A program made the translations under genes and the position numbers. DNA of 64,000 bases from positions 1 through 64,000 of the forward strand of contig NZ_MQUR01000029.1 of the NCBI RefSeq assembly GCF_001953875.1. The letters run 5' to 3'. Source of the stretch: Streptomyces amritsarensis (GTDB lineage Bacteria; Actinomycetota; Actinomycetes; Streptomycetales; Streptomycetaceae). Below are positions 18,949-27,433 of this stretch, piece after piece. Under the pieces are notes generated by a model that saw only the letters and a program-made list of their open reading frames with translations, made no database searches and was not told where the DNA came from. Position 1 is the stretch's first letter. Each line of letters begins with the position of its first letter.

Positions 18949-19374
18949 CTACGTGAGGTACTTGTCGATCGCGGACGCCGTGAAGTCGGCGTGGAGCTGC
19001 TGCTCGTCCTTGGCGTGGGAGGAGAGCGAGTAGTTCAGGCCGTTGGAGATGTTGGCGCAGGCGGCCACGAGGGTCTTCACCTGGGTCTCCCAGAGGTTGC
19101 CGGCCTTGAGCAGGGCGGCCCCGCTCGCGAACCCTTCCCTGGTGAGGGCCCCGGCGGCCTCGGTGGTGGCGGTGGCGGCGTGCTTGCCGTCGGTCTGCAG
19201 GCGGGTGTGCAGCTTGTACGCCTCCGAGCCGACGGCTCCGATCTGGTCCTGGTGGAACGCGAGGTCGGCGCCGCCGGTTCCGCCCCCGGGGTCGGCGGGG
19301 GCCTGGTTGAGCCGCATGGCGGCGTTGGAGGAGGCCGTGGCGCGGGCCGCCGACCACTCTTCGTCGAACGACAT
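18949..19374 (-). CDS. Small helical protein, WXG100-related operon member
   Basis: 141 residues without signal peptide or membrane helix. The composition (SNAAMRLNQAPADPGGGTGG, then long amphipathic helices to DFTASAIDKYLT) resembles actinobacterial ESX-type helical-hairpin proteins, but no strict WxG motif is present; the nearest is NLWETQ. Genes of this size commonly precede large WXG100-type effectors and act as partner or chaperone. It is followed after 9 bp by the large WXG100-like gene. Function is inferred only from context. Confidence 0.75.
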   Translation of the reverse strand: MSFDEEWSAARATASSNAAMRLNQAPADPGGGTGGADLAFHQDQIGAVGSEAYKLHTRLQTDGKHAATATTEAAGALTREGFASGAALLKAGNLWETQVKTLVAACANISNGLNYSLSSHAKDEQQLHADFTASAIDKYLT

Positions 19375-19410
19375 CGCGTGAACCTCCGGGTCGGGACGGG
19401 TCGGATCAGG

Positions 19411-20586
19411 TCAGCGGTTGCGGCGCACGACGACCGCGGTCACGGCCCCGCCGATGAGCACACACGCCCCGAGCCCGAGCCCCACCCAGAGCAGGGAGCT
19501 GCCGCTCTTCTTCTCGGCGGCGGCCTGGGGGGCGGGCGAGGAGGGCGTGGCTGCACCGTCGGGGGACGCAGAAGGCTTACTTCCGCCGGCCGCCGCGGCC
19601 AGGTCGGGCAGCGGATAGACATCGGCAGGACCGGGGTCCCCGGGCGTCTGCACCGCGATCCGGGGCCGGACGATGCCGTAGCCGACGTAGTCGTTGCGCT
19701 GAGACCCGTCGACGGGCTTCCCCGCGGTGTTCAGGAGCACGCGCAGGACCTGGTTGTTGGTCCACTCGGGATGGGTGGACCACAGGAGCGCGGCGGAGGC
19801 GGAGGCGAGGGCGGAGGCATCACTGGTTCCGTGCGTCTTACAGAGCCCCGTCTTGCCCTTGCAAGCCGAGACAATATCGATGCCGGGTGCCGCCAGATCG
19901 ATCTGTGGTCCGTGCTGCGATTCCTTGGTCGGCTCGCCGTTGCGGTCCACTGCAGCAACCCCAACCACGCCGGGCGTCGCAGCCGGGTATTCGATCAAAT
20001 TGGTGGCGTCACCCGTGTTACCAGCAGCTGCAAAAATCAGCTTTCCTTTGGAAAGGGCATACTCCACCGCGTCGGCACGAGCCCGATCATCCTCCGGCTT
20101 TCCGGCTAGCCCTTGGGAGATATTAATGACCTTGGCTTCCGAGTCAGCAGCGAATCTGATCGCGGCAACCAGATTGGGAGTCGTCGCTTCCTCGAACTGG
20201 TCCGGCACTCGGATAGGCAAAATCTTGACGCCAGGGGCCAGGCCATATGAGCCATCTCCACTTGGGTGCTTCCCGGTAGCCCCAATCATCGCGGCCATGC
20301 TGGTTCCGTGACCCAAATAGTCGTTGTCTCGACCAACCTCCGCGTCCGCAACAGGGAACGCTTTACCTGGGAGTACTTGACCTTCGAGCTCGGGGATCTG
20401 GTTGACACCGGTGTCGATCACCGCAACGGTGACCCCCTTGCCATTTGTCATCTTCCAGATTTCGTCAGCCTTCATGGCGTCGAGATGCCACTGCTGCGAT
20501 CGGATGGTCTCCGCGTGGGCCGGGGTCGTGGCGACCCCGGCCAGCAGAAGGCCCAACAGGGCCGCGGTCGCCTTGCGCATGTGCAT
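19411..20586 (-). CDS. mycP: Mycosin-type S8 serine protease (MycP-like)
   Basis: 391 residues. A signal peptide (RKATAALLGLLLAGVATTPAHA) leads to a subtilisin domain with the catalytic triad Asp in VAVIDTGVN (about 58), His in GHGTSMAAMIG (about 93) and Ser in HGTSDASALASA (about 255), plus the oxyanion Asn in AAAGN. A C-terminal helix (SSLLWVGLGLGACVLIGGAV) and RRNR anchor it in the membrane facing outside. This is the architecture of mycosins, proteases required by type VII (ESX) secretion. ATG at 20586 is chosen; ATG at 20580 is equally possible. Roughly residues 50-240 use many AT-ending codons (AAA, ATT, TTT, GCA, CTA), unlike the neighbours. Confidence 0.88.
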   Translation of the reverse strand: MHMRKATAALLGLLLAGVATTPAHAETIRSQQWHLDAMKADEIWKMTNGKGVTVAVIDTGVNQIPELEGQVLPGKAFPVADAEVGRDNDYLGHGTSMAAMIGATGKHPSGDGSYGLAPGVKILPIRVPDQFEEATTPNLVAAIRFAADSEAKVINISQGLAGKPEDDRARADAVEYALSKGKLIFAAAGNTGDATNLIEYPAATPGVVGVAAVDRNGEPTKESQHGPQIDLAAPGIDIVSACKGKTGLCKTHGTSDASALASASAALLWSTHPEWTNNQVLRVLLNTAGKPVDGSQRNDYVGYGIVRPRIAVQTPGDPGPADVYPLPDLAAAAGGSKPSASPDGAATPSSPAPQAAAEKKSGSSLLWVGLGLGACVLIGGAVTAVVVRRNR

Positions 20587-20607
20587 CCCGTACAACGTCC
20601 GTTCTGC

Positions 20608-22047
20608 TCAGTCGATCACGGGCGGGGCGACACGACGGGTGCCCTGCCAGGTCTCTTCGTCCTCGGTCAGGTAGTCGGGACGTGCGCTCCCCTGGTTGTC
20701 CCGAGGCCTGCCGGAAGGCTGCGCGCCTGCGTGGCCCATGGCTGCGGCGCCGTTACGCACAAGACCGGAGCCGCCTTGGGTGAACGGCTGGCCTGTTGTA
20801 ATCGGGCGGCCGACCGTCCCGGCCTGACGCCCCCCGACGACACCACCCTGCTCCGACGCCAGTCGGCGGCCGGCCGTGACGCCACCCTGGCCCCCGCCGT
20901 AGGGGCCGCCAGCGCCGTATCCCATGCCGCCGCCCATGGGACGGCCCGCCTGAGTGCCTTCGCCGATGACTGTGCCGCGAGGAATGCCGGAGGTCGGTCC
21001 GGTGGACGTCACCGGACGACCGCCCGTGATACCGGCGTCACGCGGGGGCAACCCCGGGGTGCCGATGACCTTGCCGCCCGGAAGGCCCGGACCACCGGTA
21101 CCCGGGTAGGGGCCGAGGCCCGGCGGAGTCCCGAGGGGACCGGACCCCTTCAGGCCAGCGACCGGCGGAACGGCCACAGGGGGGACGAAAAGGCCGGGCG
21201 TGGGCGTGACAGGACCAGTGGTCGGCGGGAGACCAGGCGTGGTCGCTACGGGAAGTGCAGTCGGTGGCGGAAGCGTGCCGACGGTGTCGAGGTCCACGTT
21301 CACCTCGCGATCCGGCGTCGACGGGGCCGTGGCGTCCGGCCTCGGCTGGCGTCCAGCCGAGGCGAGATCGGCTGATCCCCGCCCCGAATCACCCGACGTC
21401 CCGTAGGAGGGCCCGCCCACTCCGGCCTCACCGACGTATGCGGACTGGCTGCCCCCTGGGCGAGCCATGTCTTCCCCACCCGTGTGGTCTACGGGCACGA
21501 ACAAACCCGGCGGCGGCGGGAAGGTCGGGATCTCCGCTTTGTCCATCTGCGTCGACGACTGCTCGTACGACCCGGACAGCTTGTTCATCGCGTCCACAGC
21601 CCGCGCGTGGTCGCCGCTCAGCTTCGACCAGGCCTCCTGGCCGAGCTGCACCGCATCCGGGTCGTTGCGGTACTCGCGGGACGTGGCGAGGTCCTCCTTG
21701 AGGCTCGCCTCAGCCGACGCGCTGTACTTCGGCATGTCCCCGGTGCCGTTCTTCGGCTTGACCTCGCGCATGACCTGGGCCGTCTGCGTCAGGTACTTGC
21801 CGCCCGCCTCGCTGTAATCGGCCAGGACCAGCGTGGCACTTCCCGCCTGGTTCACCCAGTTCTGGAATGCCTCGGCCGCTTCGCCCTCCCAGCCCTTGAC
21901 CTTGTGCTTCTTGAGGTTTTCGCCGATCTCCTTGATCGTCTTGGCGGCCTCGGTGAGCTGCGTTCCCCGGGCGCTGACGGCCTCGTCATCGAGGGCGGCG
22001 ATCATCGCGTAGAGCTGTGCGTGCGTGTAGCTCTCAAATCCGCTCAT
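20608..22047 (-). CDS. WXG100-domain protein with Pro/Gly-rich tail (PPE-like)
   Basis: 479 residues. The N-terminal 170 residues form a helical domain with a WxG motif (VKGWEGEAAEAFQNWV, about 52-67) as in WXG100/PPE proteins. From about 180 to 479 the chain is Pro/Gly/Thr-rich with repeated VTPTPGLF, GTPPGLGPYPGTGG and GGRP units, probably extended and surface-exposed after export. There is no classical signal peptide. Its ATG shares one base with the stop of the upstream gene (TGATG). The mycosin gene follows after 21 bp. It is a likely type VII substrate, and the low-complexity tail may cause it to be mislabelled as IF-2-like by simple searches. Confidence 0.8.
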   Translation of the reverse strand: MSGFESYTHAQLYAMIAALDDEAVSARGTQLTEAAKTIKEIGENLKKHKVKGWEGEAAEAFQNWVNQAGSATLVLADYSEAGGKYLTQTAQVMREVKPKNGTGDMPKYSASAEASLKEDLATSREYRNDPDAVQLGQEAWSKLSGDHARAVDAMNKLSGSYEQSSTQMDKAEIPTFPPPPGLFVPVDHTGGEDMARPGGSQSAYVGEAGVGGPSYGTSGDSGRGSADLASAGRQPRPDATAPSTPDREVNVDLDTVGTLPPPTALPVATTPGLPPTTGPVTPTPGLFVPPVAVPPVAGLKGSGPLGTPPGLGPYPGTGGPGLPGGKVIGTPGLPPRDAGITGGRPVTSTGPTSGIPRGTVIGEGTQAGRPMGGGMGYGAGGPYGGGQGGVTAGRRLASEQGGVVGGRQAGTVGRPITTGQPFTQGGSGLVRNGAAAMGHAGAQPSGRPRDNQGSARPDYLTEDEETWQGTRRVAPPVID

Positions 22048-22577
22048 CAGAGGACGCCGCCCTTCTTCGTGCCGTTGGGCTGCGGGGTGCTGGGTGCGGG
22101 CTGGACGCCTTCGACTGTCTTCTCCGCGTACGGGTCACGCTTCGGGTCGTACTGGTCGTGTGCCTGCTTTGCGAGGAGGGCCATGCGGCGCTTCGTCTCC
22201 TCGTCCACCTCGCTGTACCCCTTGCCGGCGGACTGGACCGCGATGCCCAGGGCCTCGATCTGCACCGCCAGCGCCTTCGACAGCTTCTGTAGCTCCGAGT
22301 GGACGGTGGTGTAGGACTTGTTGAGCTTCTCGGCGGCGGGGAAACCCGTGCCGAGGACTCCCGCCGGCAGTGCGCCATCCGCCAGGGTCCCGTGGTGCGC
22401 CGGGGATTCTTGAAGCTTCGTCAGGAGTCCGTCGACCAGTTTCTGGTAGCCCTTCAGGTCGTCGTATTCGATCTGCAGAGCCGCAGCCCGCGCCTGGGCG
22501 TCCGCCTGGGCTCTGATCGACGCCGCGACGTCCCCGGACAGGTCTACCGCCAGAACTCCGCCGTTGTCCTCCGCCAC
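22047..22577 (-). CDS. Helical DUF protein, first gene of WXG100/mycosin operon
   Basis: 176 residues, starting with MAEDNGGVLAVDLSGDVAAS. It is strongly helical with a coiled-coil-like stretch (LNKSYTTVHSELQKLSKALA, then VDEETKRRMALLAKQ), no signal peptide and no membrane helix. Size and composition fit the small ESX-type proteins that open such operons. It overlaps the next gene by one base (TGATG). The 168 bp upstream (22578-22745) must hold the operon promoter, though no clear -10/-35 pair was identified. Function is inferred from context. Confidence 0.75.
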   Translation of the reverse strand: MAEDNGGVLAVDLSGDVAASIRAQADAQARAAALQIEYDDLKGYQKLVDGLLTKLQESPAHHGTLADGALPAGVLGTGFPAAEKLNKSYTTVHSELQKLSKALAVQIEALGIAVQSAGKGYSEVDEETKRRMALLAKQAHDQYDPKRDPYAEKTVEGVQPAPSTPQPNGTKKGGVL

Positions 22578-22745
22578 GATGGCCTCCCCGACTCCGCGTC
22601 TCCCCGTGGTCGCGGCGCCCCGCGCCGCTCCCCGTCCCCGTTCGCACCCGTTCGCACGTGCGCGCGCACACTCTCGTCGATCACTCTAGCGACCGGCACC
22701 GACAGCCCCAAGTCCGGGGTTGCACGTGCAATGCGGTTCAGCCGG

Positions 22746-25100
22746 TCACGAGTTGGGCGCCGCCACCGCCGCAGACGGCCTGATCGGGAGTCGGTTGACC
22801 GGGCGGCCCGTGGCCGCGCGGACTGCCGAGGCGATCGCCGCCGGCGTCGTCACCACCGGGACCGCGCTCGCCGCCTTCGCGCCGAACGGGGCCACCACGT
22901 CGCGCTCCTCGACCAGTTTCACGATGCGGACCGTCGGGGAGTCCAGAGCCGTCGGCAGGGCGTAGCCCGTCAGGTCGGGGTGGCGGACCAGGCCGGCGAC
23001 CGTGCGGAGGTTCTCCGTCAGGGCCGCGCCCACGCCCTGGGTGACGCCCGCTTCGATACGGGCCTCCAGCTGGCGGGGGTTGAGGATGCGGCCCACGTCC
23101 TGGGCCACCGCGAGCTCCACCACCCGTACCGAGCCCAGCTCGATGTCCACGTCCACCACCGCGCGGATCGCGCAGAAGGCGAGGCCCACGAACGCGTCGC
23201 CCTGTCCGTCCGCGTCCAGCGGTTCCGTCGGGTGGGGGCGGCACTGGGCGGTCGCCCAGAGTTCCTTGCCCGCCATCGCCTCCGCGACCGACATCGAGAA
23301 CGCGCCGTCGTACGAGGTGATGCGGCCGTCCTGGATCTGCAGGAGCTCCGTCGACATGCCCAGCTTGTGGGCCATCGGCTGCAGCAGCTGGGTGCGGACC
23401 ATCTTGGCGGCCCGCTCCACCGCGCCGCCCGACACCCAGGTGTGGCGGCCGTGCGCCGACGGGCCGGCCGGCGGCTGGTCGGTGTCCACCGGGGCCACCG
23501 CGACCTCGTCGACGCCCAGGACCTCCTGGACGATCTGGCGGGCCAGCGTGCCGAAGCCCTGACCGGTGTCGACCGCGGCGCAGATGACGGTGGCCGCGCC
23601 GCCGATCACCTTCACCGTGGCGGTGGAGACCTCGTCGGTCCCCTCCGCGCCGAGCATGTGGACCATGCCGACGCCGTAGCCGACGCCGCGCCGCACCGCG
23701 CCCGGCTCGCCCGCGCCCTCAGGGCCGCCGGGCAGCAGCCACTCGTCCTCGGGGGCGTCCTTGGGGAGCGCGGGCAGCTCGACGTCACGTACCGAGCGCA
23801 GGAGTTCGGCCACCGGTGCCGGGCAGGTCACCGTCTGGCCCGTGGGGAGCAGGTCTCCCGTCGCCAGGACGTTGCGCATGCGCAGTTCGGCGCCGTCGAT
23901 GCCGAGGGCGGCCGCGAGCTTGTCCATCTGGCCCTCGTACGCGGCGCACACCTGCATGGCGCCCTCGCCGCGGACGTGGCCCGACGGCGGGTTGTTGGTG
24001 CGGACGACCCAGCCCTCGACGAAGGCGTGCGGGACGACGTACGGGCCGCAGGCGAAGGCCACCGCCGCCGCCAGGGATTCCGCGGAGGCGTCGGCGTACG
24101 CGCCCGCGTCCATCAGGATCTGCGCCTCGACCTTGATCAGGCGGCCTTCCGCGTCCGCGTGGTGGCGGTAGCGCAGCAGGGTCGGGTGGCGGTGGGTGTG
24201 GCCGAGGAAGGACTCCTCGCGGGTGGCGGCCAGCTTCACCGGGCAGCCGGTACGCAGGGCGAGCAGGCCGAGCGGGAGCTGGAAGGCGGCGTCCTCGCGG
24301 TCGGCCGTCGCGCCCGGCACTCCGGTGACGACGACGCGTACGCGGTCCGGTTCCAGGCCGAAGCAGGCGGCGGCCAGGTCGCGGTCGGTGTGCGGGTCGG
24401 TGGAGGCGGTGTAGAGCTCGACGCCGCCGTCGGGGCGGGGCACGGCCAGTCCGGCCTCGGCGCCGATGGGGGCGGGGTCCTGGCGGCCGATCCGGTACAG
24501 GCCCTCGACGACGACCTCTCCGGTGGCCTCCGGGTCGCCGTAGCGCAGCGGGATGTGCCGGATCAGGTTGCCGTCGGGGTGCAGGGCGGGGGCGCCGAAG
24601 GACTGCTCGGGGTCGGTGACCGGGTCGAGGAGTTCGTACTCGACGGCGATCGCGGCCGCGGCGAGGCGGGCGGTGTCGGGGTGGTCTGCGGCGACGGCGG
24701 CGATGGGCTCGCCGTGGTGGCGCACGACGTCGTGGGCGAACACGGGCCGGTCGGCGATCCGGCGGCCGTGGGTGGTGGCGCCGGGCACGTCGGCGTGCGT
24801 GACGACGGCGCGTACGCCGGGCATCTCCGCGGCGGCCTTGGTGTCGATGGACAGGATCCGGGCGTGGGCGTGCGGGGAGCGCAGCACGGCGGCCCACAGC
24901 AGGCCCTCGGCCCACAGGTCGGCGGCGTAGGGGAAGGTGCCCTCGGTCTTGGCGCGGGTGTCGGCGGCCTCGACGGAGGCTCCGATGCCGCGCGGTACCT
25001 GCGGTTCCGCGGCCTCGGCCGCTCCCGGGACCGTCATGGCCGTCACCGTGGCGTTCACGGCTGCCGTCGCCGTCGCCGTCGCCGCGTCCTGCCCGCTCAC
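22746..25100 (-). CDS. Xanthine dehydrogenase family protein, molybdopterin-binding subunit
   Basis: 784 residues, the large subunit of a molybdenum hydroxylase that inserts oxygen from water into aldehydes or N-heterocycles. Two Ald_Xan_dh segments are seen: the a/b hammerhead start (LWAAVLRSPHAHARILSIDT) and the Mo-cofactor domain (HVRGEGAMQVCAAYEGQMDK, GFGTLARQIVQEVLGVDEV). GTG at 25100 overlaps the stop of the iron-sulfur subunit gene (GTGA), so translation is coupled. The CO-dehydrogenase active-site motif is not seen, so a xanthine or aldehyde substrate is more likely than CO. The N-terminal 35 residues are low-complexity Ala/Thr. Confidence 0.9.
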   Translation of the reverse strand: MSGQDAATATATAAVNATVTAMTVPGAAEAAEPQVPRGIGASVEAADTRAKTEGTFPYAADLWAEGLLWAAVLRSPHAHARILSIDTKAAAEMPGVRAVVTHADVPGATTHGRRIADRPVFAHDVVRHHGEPIAAVAADHPDTARLAAAAIAVEYELLDPVTDPEQSFGAPALHPDGNLIRHIPLRYGDPEATGEVVVEGLYRIGRQDPAPIGAEAGLAVPRPDGGVELYTASTDPHTDRDLAAACFGLEPDRVRVVVTGVPGATADREDAAFQLPLGLLALRTGCPVKLAATREESFLGHTHRHPTLLRYRHHADAEGRLIKVEAQILMDAGAYADASAESLAAAVAFACGPYVVPHAFVEGWVVRTNNPPSGHVRGEGAMQVCAAYEGQMDKLAAALGIDGAELRMRNVLATGDLLPTGQTVTCPAPVAELLRSVRDVELPALPKDAPEDEWLLPGGPEGAGEPGAVRRGVGYGVGMVHMLGAEGTDEVSTATVKVIGGAATVICAAVDTGQGFGTLARQIVQEVLGVDEVAVAPVDTDQPPAGPSAHGRHTWVSGGAVERAAKMVRTQLLQPMAHKLGMSTELLQIQDGRITSYDGAFSMSVAEAMAGKELWATAQCRPHPTEPLDADGQGDAFVGLAFCAIRAVVDVDIELGSVRVVELAVAQDVGRILNPRQLEARIEAGVTQGVGAALTENLRTVAGLVRHPDLTGYALPTALDSPTVRIVKLVEERDVVAPFGAKAASAVPVVTTPAAIASAVRAATGRPVNRLPIRPSAAVAAPNS

Positions 25101-27433
25101 GCCGTGCCTCCGTGGTGGATGCCGCCCTCGCCGGGCGCTGCCTGGTGCGGGATGCGCGGCTCCGACGCACCCTCGCCCTGCGCCTGAACCTGTGCCTGGA
25201 CCTGCCCCTGGCCGTGCCCCTGCCCGTGGCCGTGCCCCGGCGCATGGGCCTGCGCCGCGTCCGCCGAGGCGGCTGAGGCGGCCTCGCGCCCGGCCACGAC
25301 CTCGCGCACGGCCTCGACGACCCCCGAGTAGCCGGAGCAGCGGCAGAGATTGCCGCAGAGCGCCTGACGGGTCTCCAGCTCGCTGGGGGCGTGGTTGCCC
25401 TCCAGCAGGTCGTGGATGGTCATGGCCATGCCGGGCACGCAGAACCCGCACTGCACCGCACCCGACCTGCACAACGCCTGCTGGACGTCCGAGAGTTCCC
25501 CGCCCGTGGCGAGGCCCTCGACGGTGCGGACCTCGCTGCCGGCCGCCGTGGCCGCCGGGACCAGGCAGGAGGCGACGAGCCGGCCGTCGACCTGTACGGC
25601 GCAGGCGCCGCACTCGCCCTGCGAGCAGCCGTCCTTGGCGCCGGCGAGGCCGAGGCGCTCGCGCAGCACGTAGAGGAGGGACTCCCCGATCCAGGCTCCG
25701 GTGACGGGGCGGTCGGCGCCGTTGACGCGCAGCACGTAGGAGGCGTGCGGATGCTCGTGGTGGACGGCGGCGGGCCGGGTGTCCTCCTCGTACGCCGGCA
25801 CCTCGGCCGGGATCCCCGGGCCGGTTCCCTCGCCCGGGGGCTCCGCCGCACTGTCGGCGGTGTCCGCATCCGGTGTGGACTCGGCCGGGACCTCGGCGCG
25901 GGCCTGGGCGGTTTCGGCGGGCGCCTGCCCGTCGGCGTCGGCGCGGTCCGGTGCGGGCGCGCGGCCCGGTTCCGCGAAGCCGTGGGCGTCCGCCGGGCCG
26001 GGCTCCGCCTCGGGGGCGCCGCCGGCCGCAGCGGACTGCGGCGCGGGCTCCTGGGCCGGCTCCGGGGCCGGCTCCGGAGCCTGGCCGAAGGCCGCGAAGC
26101 CGTGCCCGTCGGTGTCCGCGGGATGCCCGGAATGCGTGGAGTGCATGGAGTGCGCGGATTGAGAGGAGTGGCCCGGCTGACCGGCATGCCCGAACAGGTT
26201 GGAATGCCCGTCGTGTTCGGAGTGACCGGCACCCCCGGCGCCCCCGCCGTCTCCACCGTGACCGTCACGCCCGGCCTGCCCGGTGTGACCCTCATGCCCG
26301 GTGTGCACCGCATGCCCAACATGCCCGGTGTGCCCGAACGGGTCGGATTCCTCGGTGTGTTCGGTGTGCCCGGCCCGGTCGGAGTGGTCGGGCTCGGCCG
26401 GCTGCGCGGCGTCCGCGGCCCGCGCCTCGACCCGCACCCCGCCGAAGAGGTCCACGCCGCCGGCCGCCTCGGCCGGCGCCTGCGCCGCTGCTCCCGGATG
26501 GGGCCGCTCCCCCGCGTGCGCCGTCGCCGCCGGGCCGTGCGCGGCCTCGATGTCGTGCGGCGCCTGGTGCGCGGGCTCGGCCTCGTGGAGCGCGGTGCCC
26601 ACCCCGGGGCCGCCCAGCACCCGCGGCCCGCGGCCCGCGGCGCCCACACCGGGCCCGCCGAGGAGGCGTCCGGCGGCCTGCGCCGTGGCGGCGGCAGCGG
26701 CCGAAGCGGCCGCGGCCTCGTCCGTGCCCGGCAGGACGCCCGCGTCCTGGCCGTGCGCCGTGCCGGGGCCCGGGTCCGGGTCGGCGGCCGGCTGCTGCGT
26801 CAGGTACGCCCAGGGGGCCGGGGCGCCGCCCGGCAGGGTGGCCGGGGCCTGGCTCCAGTCCGCGTCCAGGCCGCCGCCCGGGCGGAAGTCGCCCTGCTGC
26901 CCGGCGAAGTCCGGCACGGCCCACTGGCCGGTCGTCGAGGGCGCTTCCTCGGGCTCGTGCACACCCTCGGGGAACCGCCACTCCGCGGTCGCACCGGGGT
27001 CGTGCGCCGGGTCGGACTCCGGCTCGGACTCGGCGAACGCGGCCGCCACCGACGCCGGGATGGGGATCGAAGCGGGGATCGGGCCGCCCACGGACCCGGA
27101 CACCGCACCGGCGCCGGACACCGCACCGGCGCCCGCGGCGGGCGCCGACGTGTCCGCGCCCGCCTCCGGCCACTGCGCGGGGAGCGTCCAGGTGCCCGTG
27201 GCCGCCGGGTCCGTGCTGGCCGAGCCGAGCGGCACGATCATCGGCGGCGGCACGTAGCCGTGCCCGGGCGCCGCGAGCGGCTCGCCGGTGCCGAGTGCGT
27301 CGAGCATGTCCTGCGGCAGTTTCACGAAGGCCGTGGCGTCCGAGTCGTACTCGCCGCCCTGCGGGACCGGTTCCCAGCCCCAGCCCGCCGTGCCGTTCCC
27401 CTGGGTCACGTTCTCGTTCTCGTTCTCGCTCAT
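25097..27433 (-). CDS. Xanthine dehydrogenase family iron-sulfur subunit with giant His-rich extension
   Basis: 778 residues, four to five times the usual size. The real 2Fe-2S subunit is residues about 565-715: plant-ferredoxin cluster Cys 603, 608, 611 and 623 (DGCSQGECGACAV) and second cluster Cys 662, 665, 697 and 699 (QCGFCVPGMA, CGNLCRC). It passes electrons from molybdenum to FAD. Residues 1-560 are disordered-looking Pro/Ala/Gly/Glu sequence. Within it, 350-446 contains 20 histidines, most spaced exactly three apart (GHTGHVGHAVHTGHEGHTG), and the C-terminus has another GHGHGQGHGQ run. The extension shares the frame and is coupled on both sides (ATGA from the FAD gene, GTGA into the Mo gene). 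Metal binding is an inference. Confidence 0.88.
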   Translation of the reverse strand: MSENENENVTQGNGTAGWGWEPVPQGGEYDSDATAFVKLPQDMLDALGTGEPLAAPGHGYVPPPMIVPLGSASTDPAATGTWTLPAQWPEAGADTSAPAAGAGAVSGAGAVSGSVGGPIPASIPIPASVAAAFAESEPESDPAHDPGATAEWRFPEGVHEPEEAPSTTGQWAVPDFAGQQGDFRPGGGLDADWSQAPATLPGGAPAPWAYLTQQPAADPDPGPGTAHGQDAGVLPGTDEAAAASAAAAATAQAAGRLLGGPGVGAAGRGPRVLGGPGVGTALHEAEPAHQAPHDIEAAHGPAATAHAGERPHPGAAAQAPAEAAGGVDLFGGVRVEARAADAAQPAEPDHSDRAGHTEHTEESDPFGHTGHVGHAVHTGHEGHTGQAGRDGHGGDGGGAGGAGHSEHDGHSNLFGHAGQPGHSSQSAHSMHSTHSGHPADTDGHGFAAFGQAPEPAPEPAQEPAPQSAAAGGAPEAEPGPADAHGFAEPGRAPAPDRADADGQAPAETAQARAEVPAESTPDADTADSAAEPPGEGTGPGIPAEVPAYEEDTRPAAVHHEHPHASYVLRVNGADRPVTGAWIGESLLYVLRERLGLAGAKDGCSQGECGACAVQVDGRLVASCLVPAATAAGSEVRTVEGLATGGELSDVQQALCRSGAVQCGFCVPGMAMTIHDLLEGNHAPSELETRQALCGNLCRCSGYSGVVEAVREVVAGREAASAASADAAQAHAPGHGHGQGHGQGQVQAQVQAQGEGASEPRIPHQAAPGEGGIHHGGTA

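Noticed and set aside
16624..20109. Very long open frame on the plus strand opposite the WXG100-like genes
   Set aside because: It is antisense to well-supported coupled genes, its translation is Arg/Gly/Val-rich without domains, and such frames are expected where GC-rich codons leave few stops.
22746..25100. CO dehydrogenase large subunit (coxL)
   Set aside because: The gene order is coxMSL-like, but the CO-specific active-site loop motif was not found; a general molybdenum hydroxylase call is safer.
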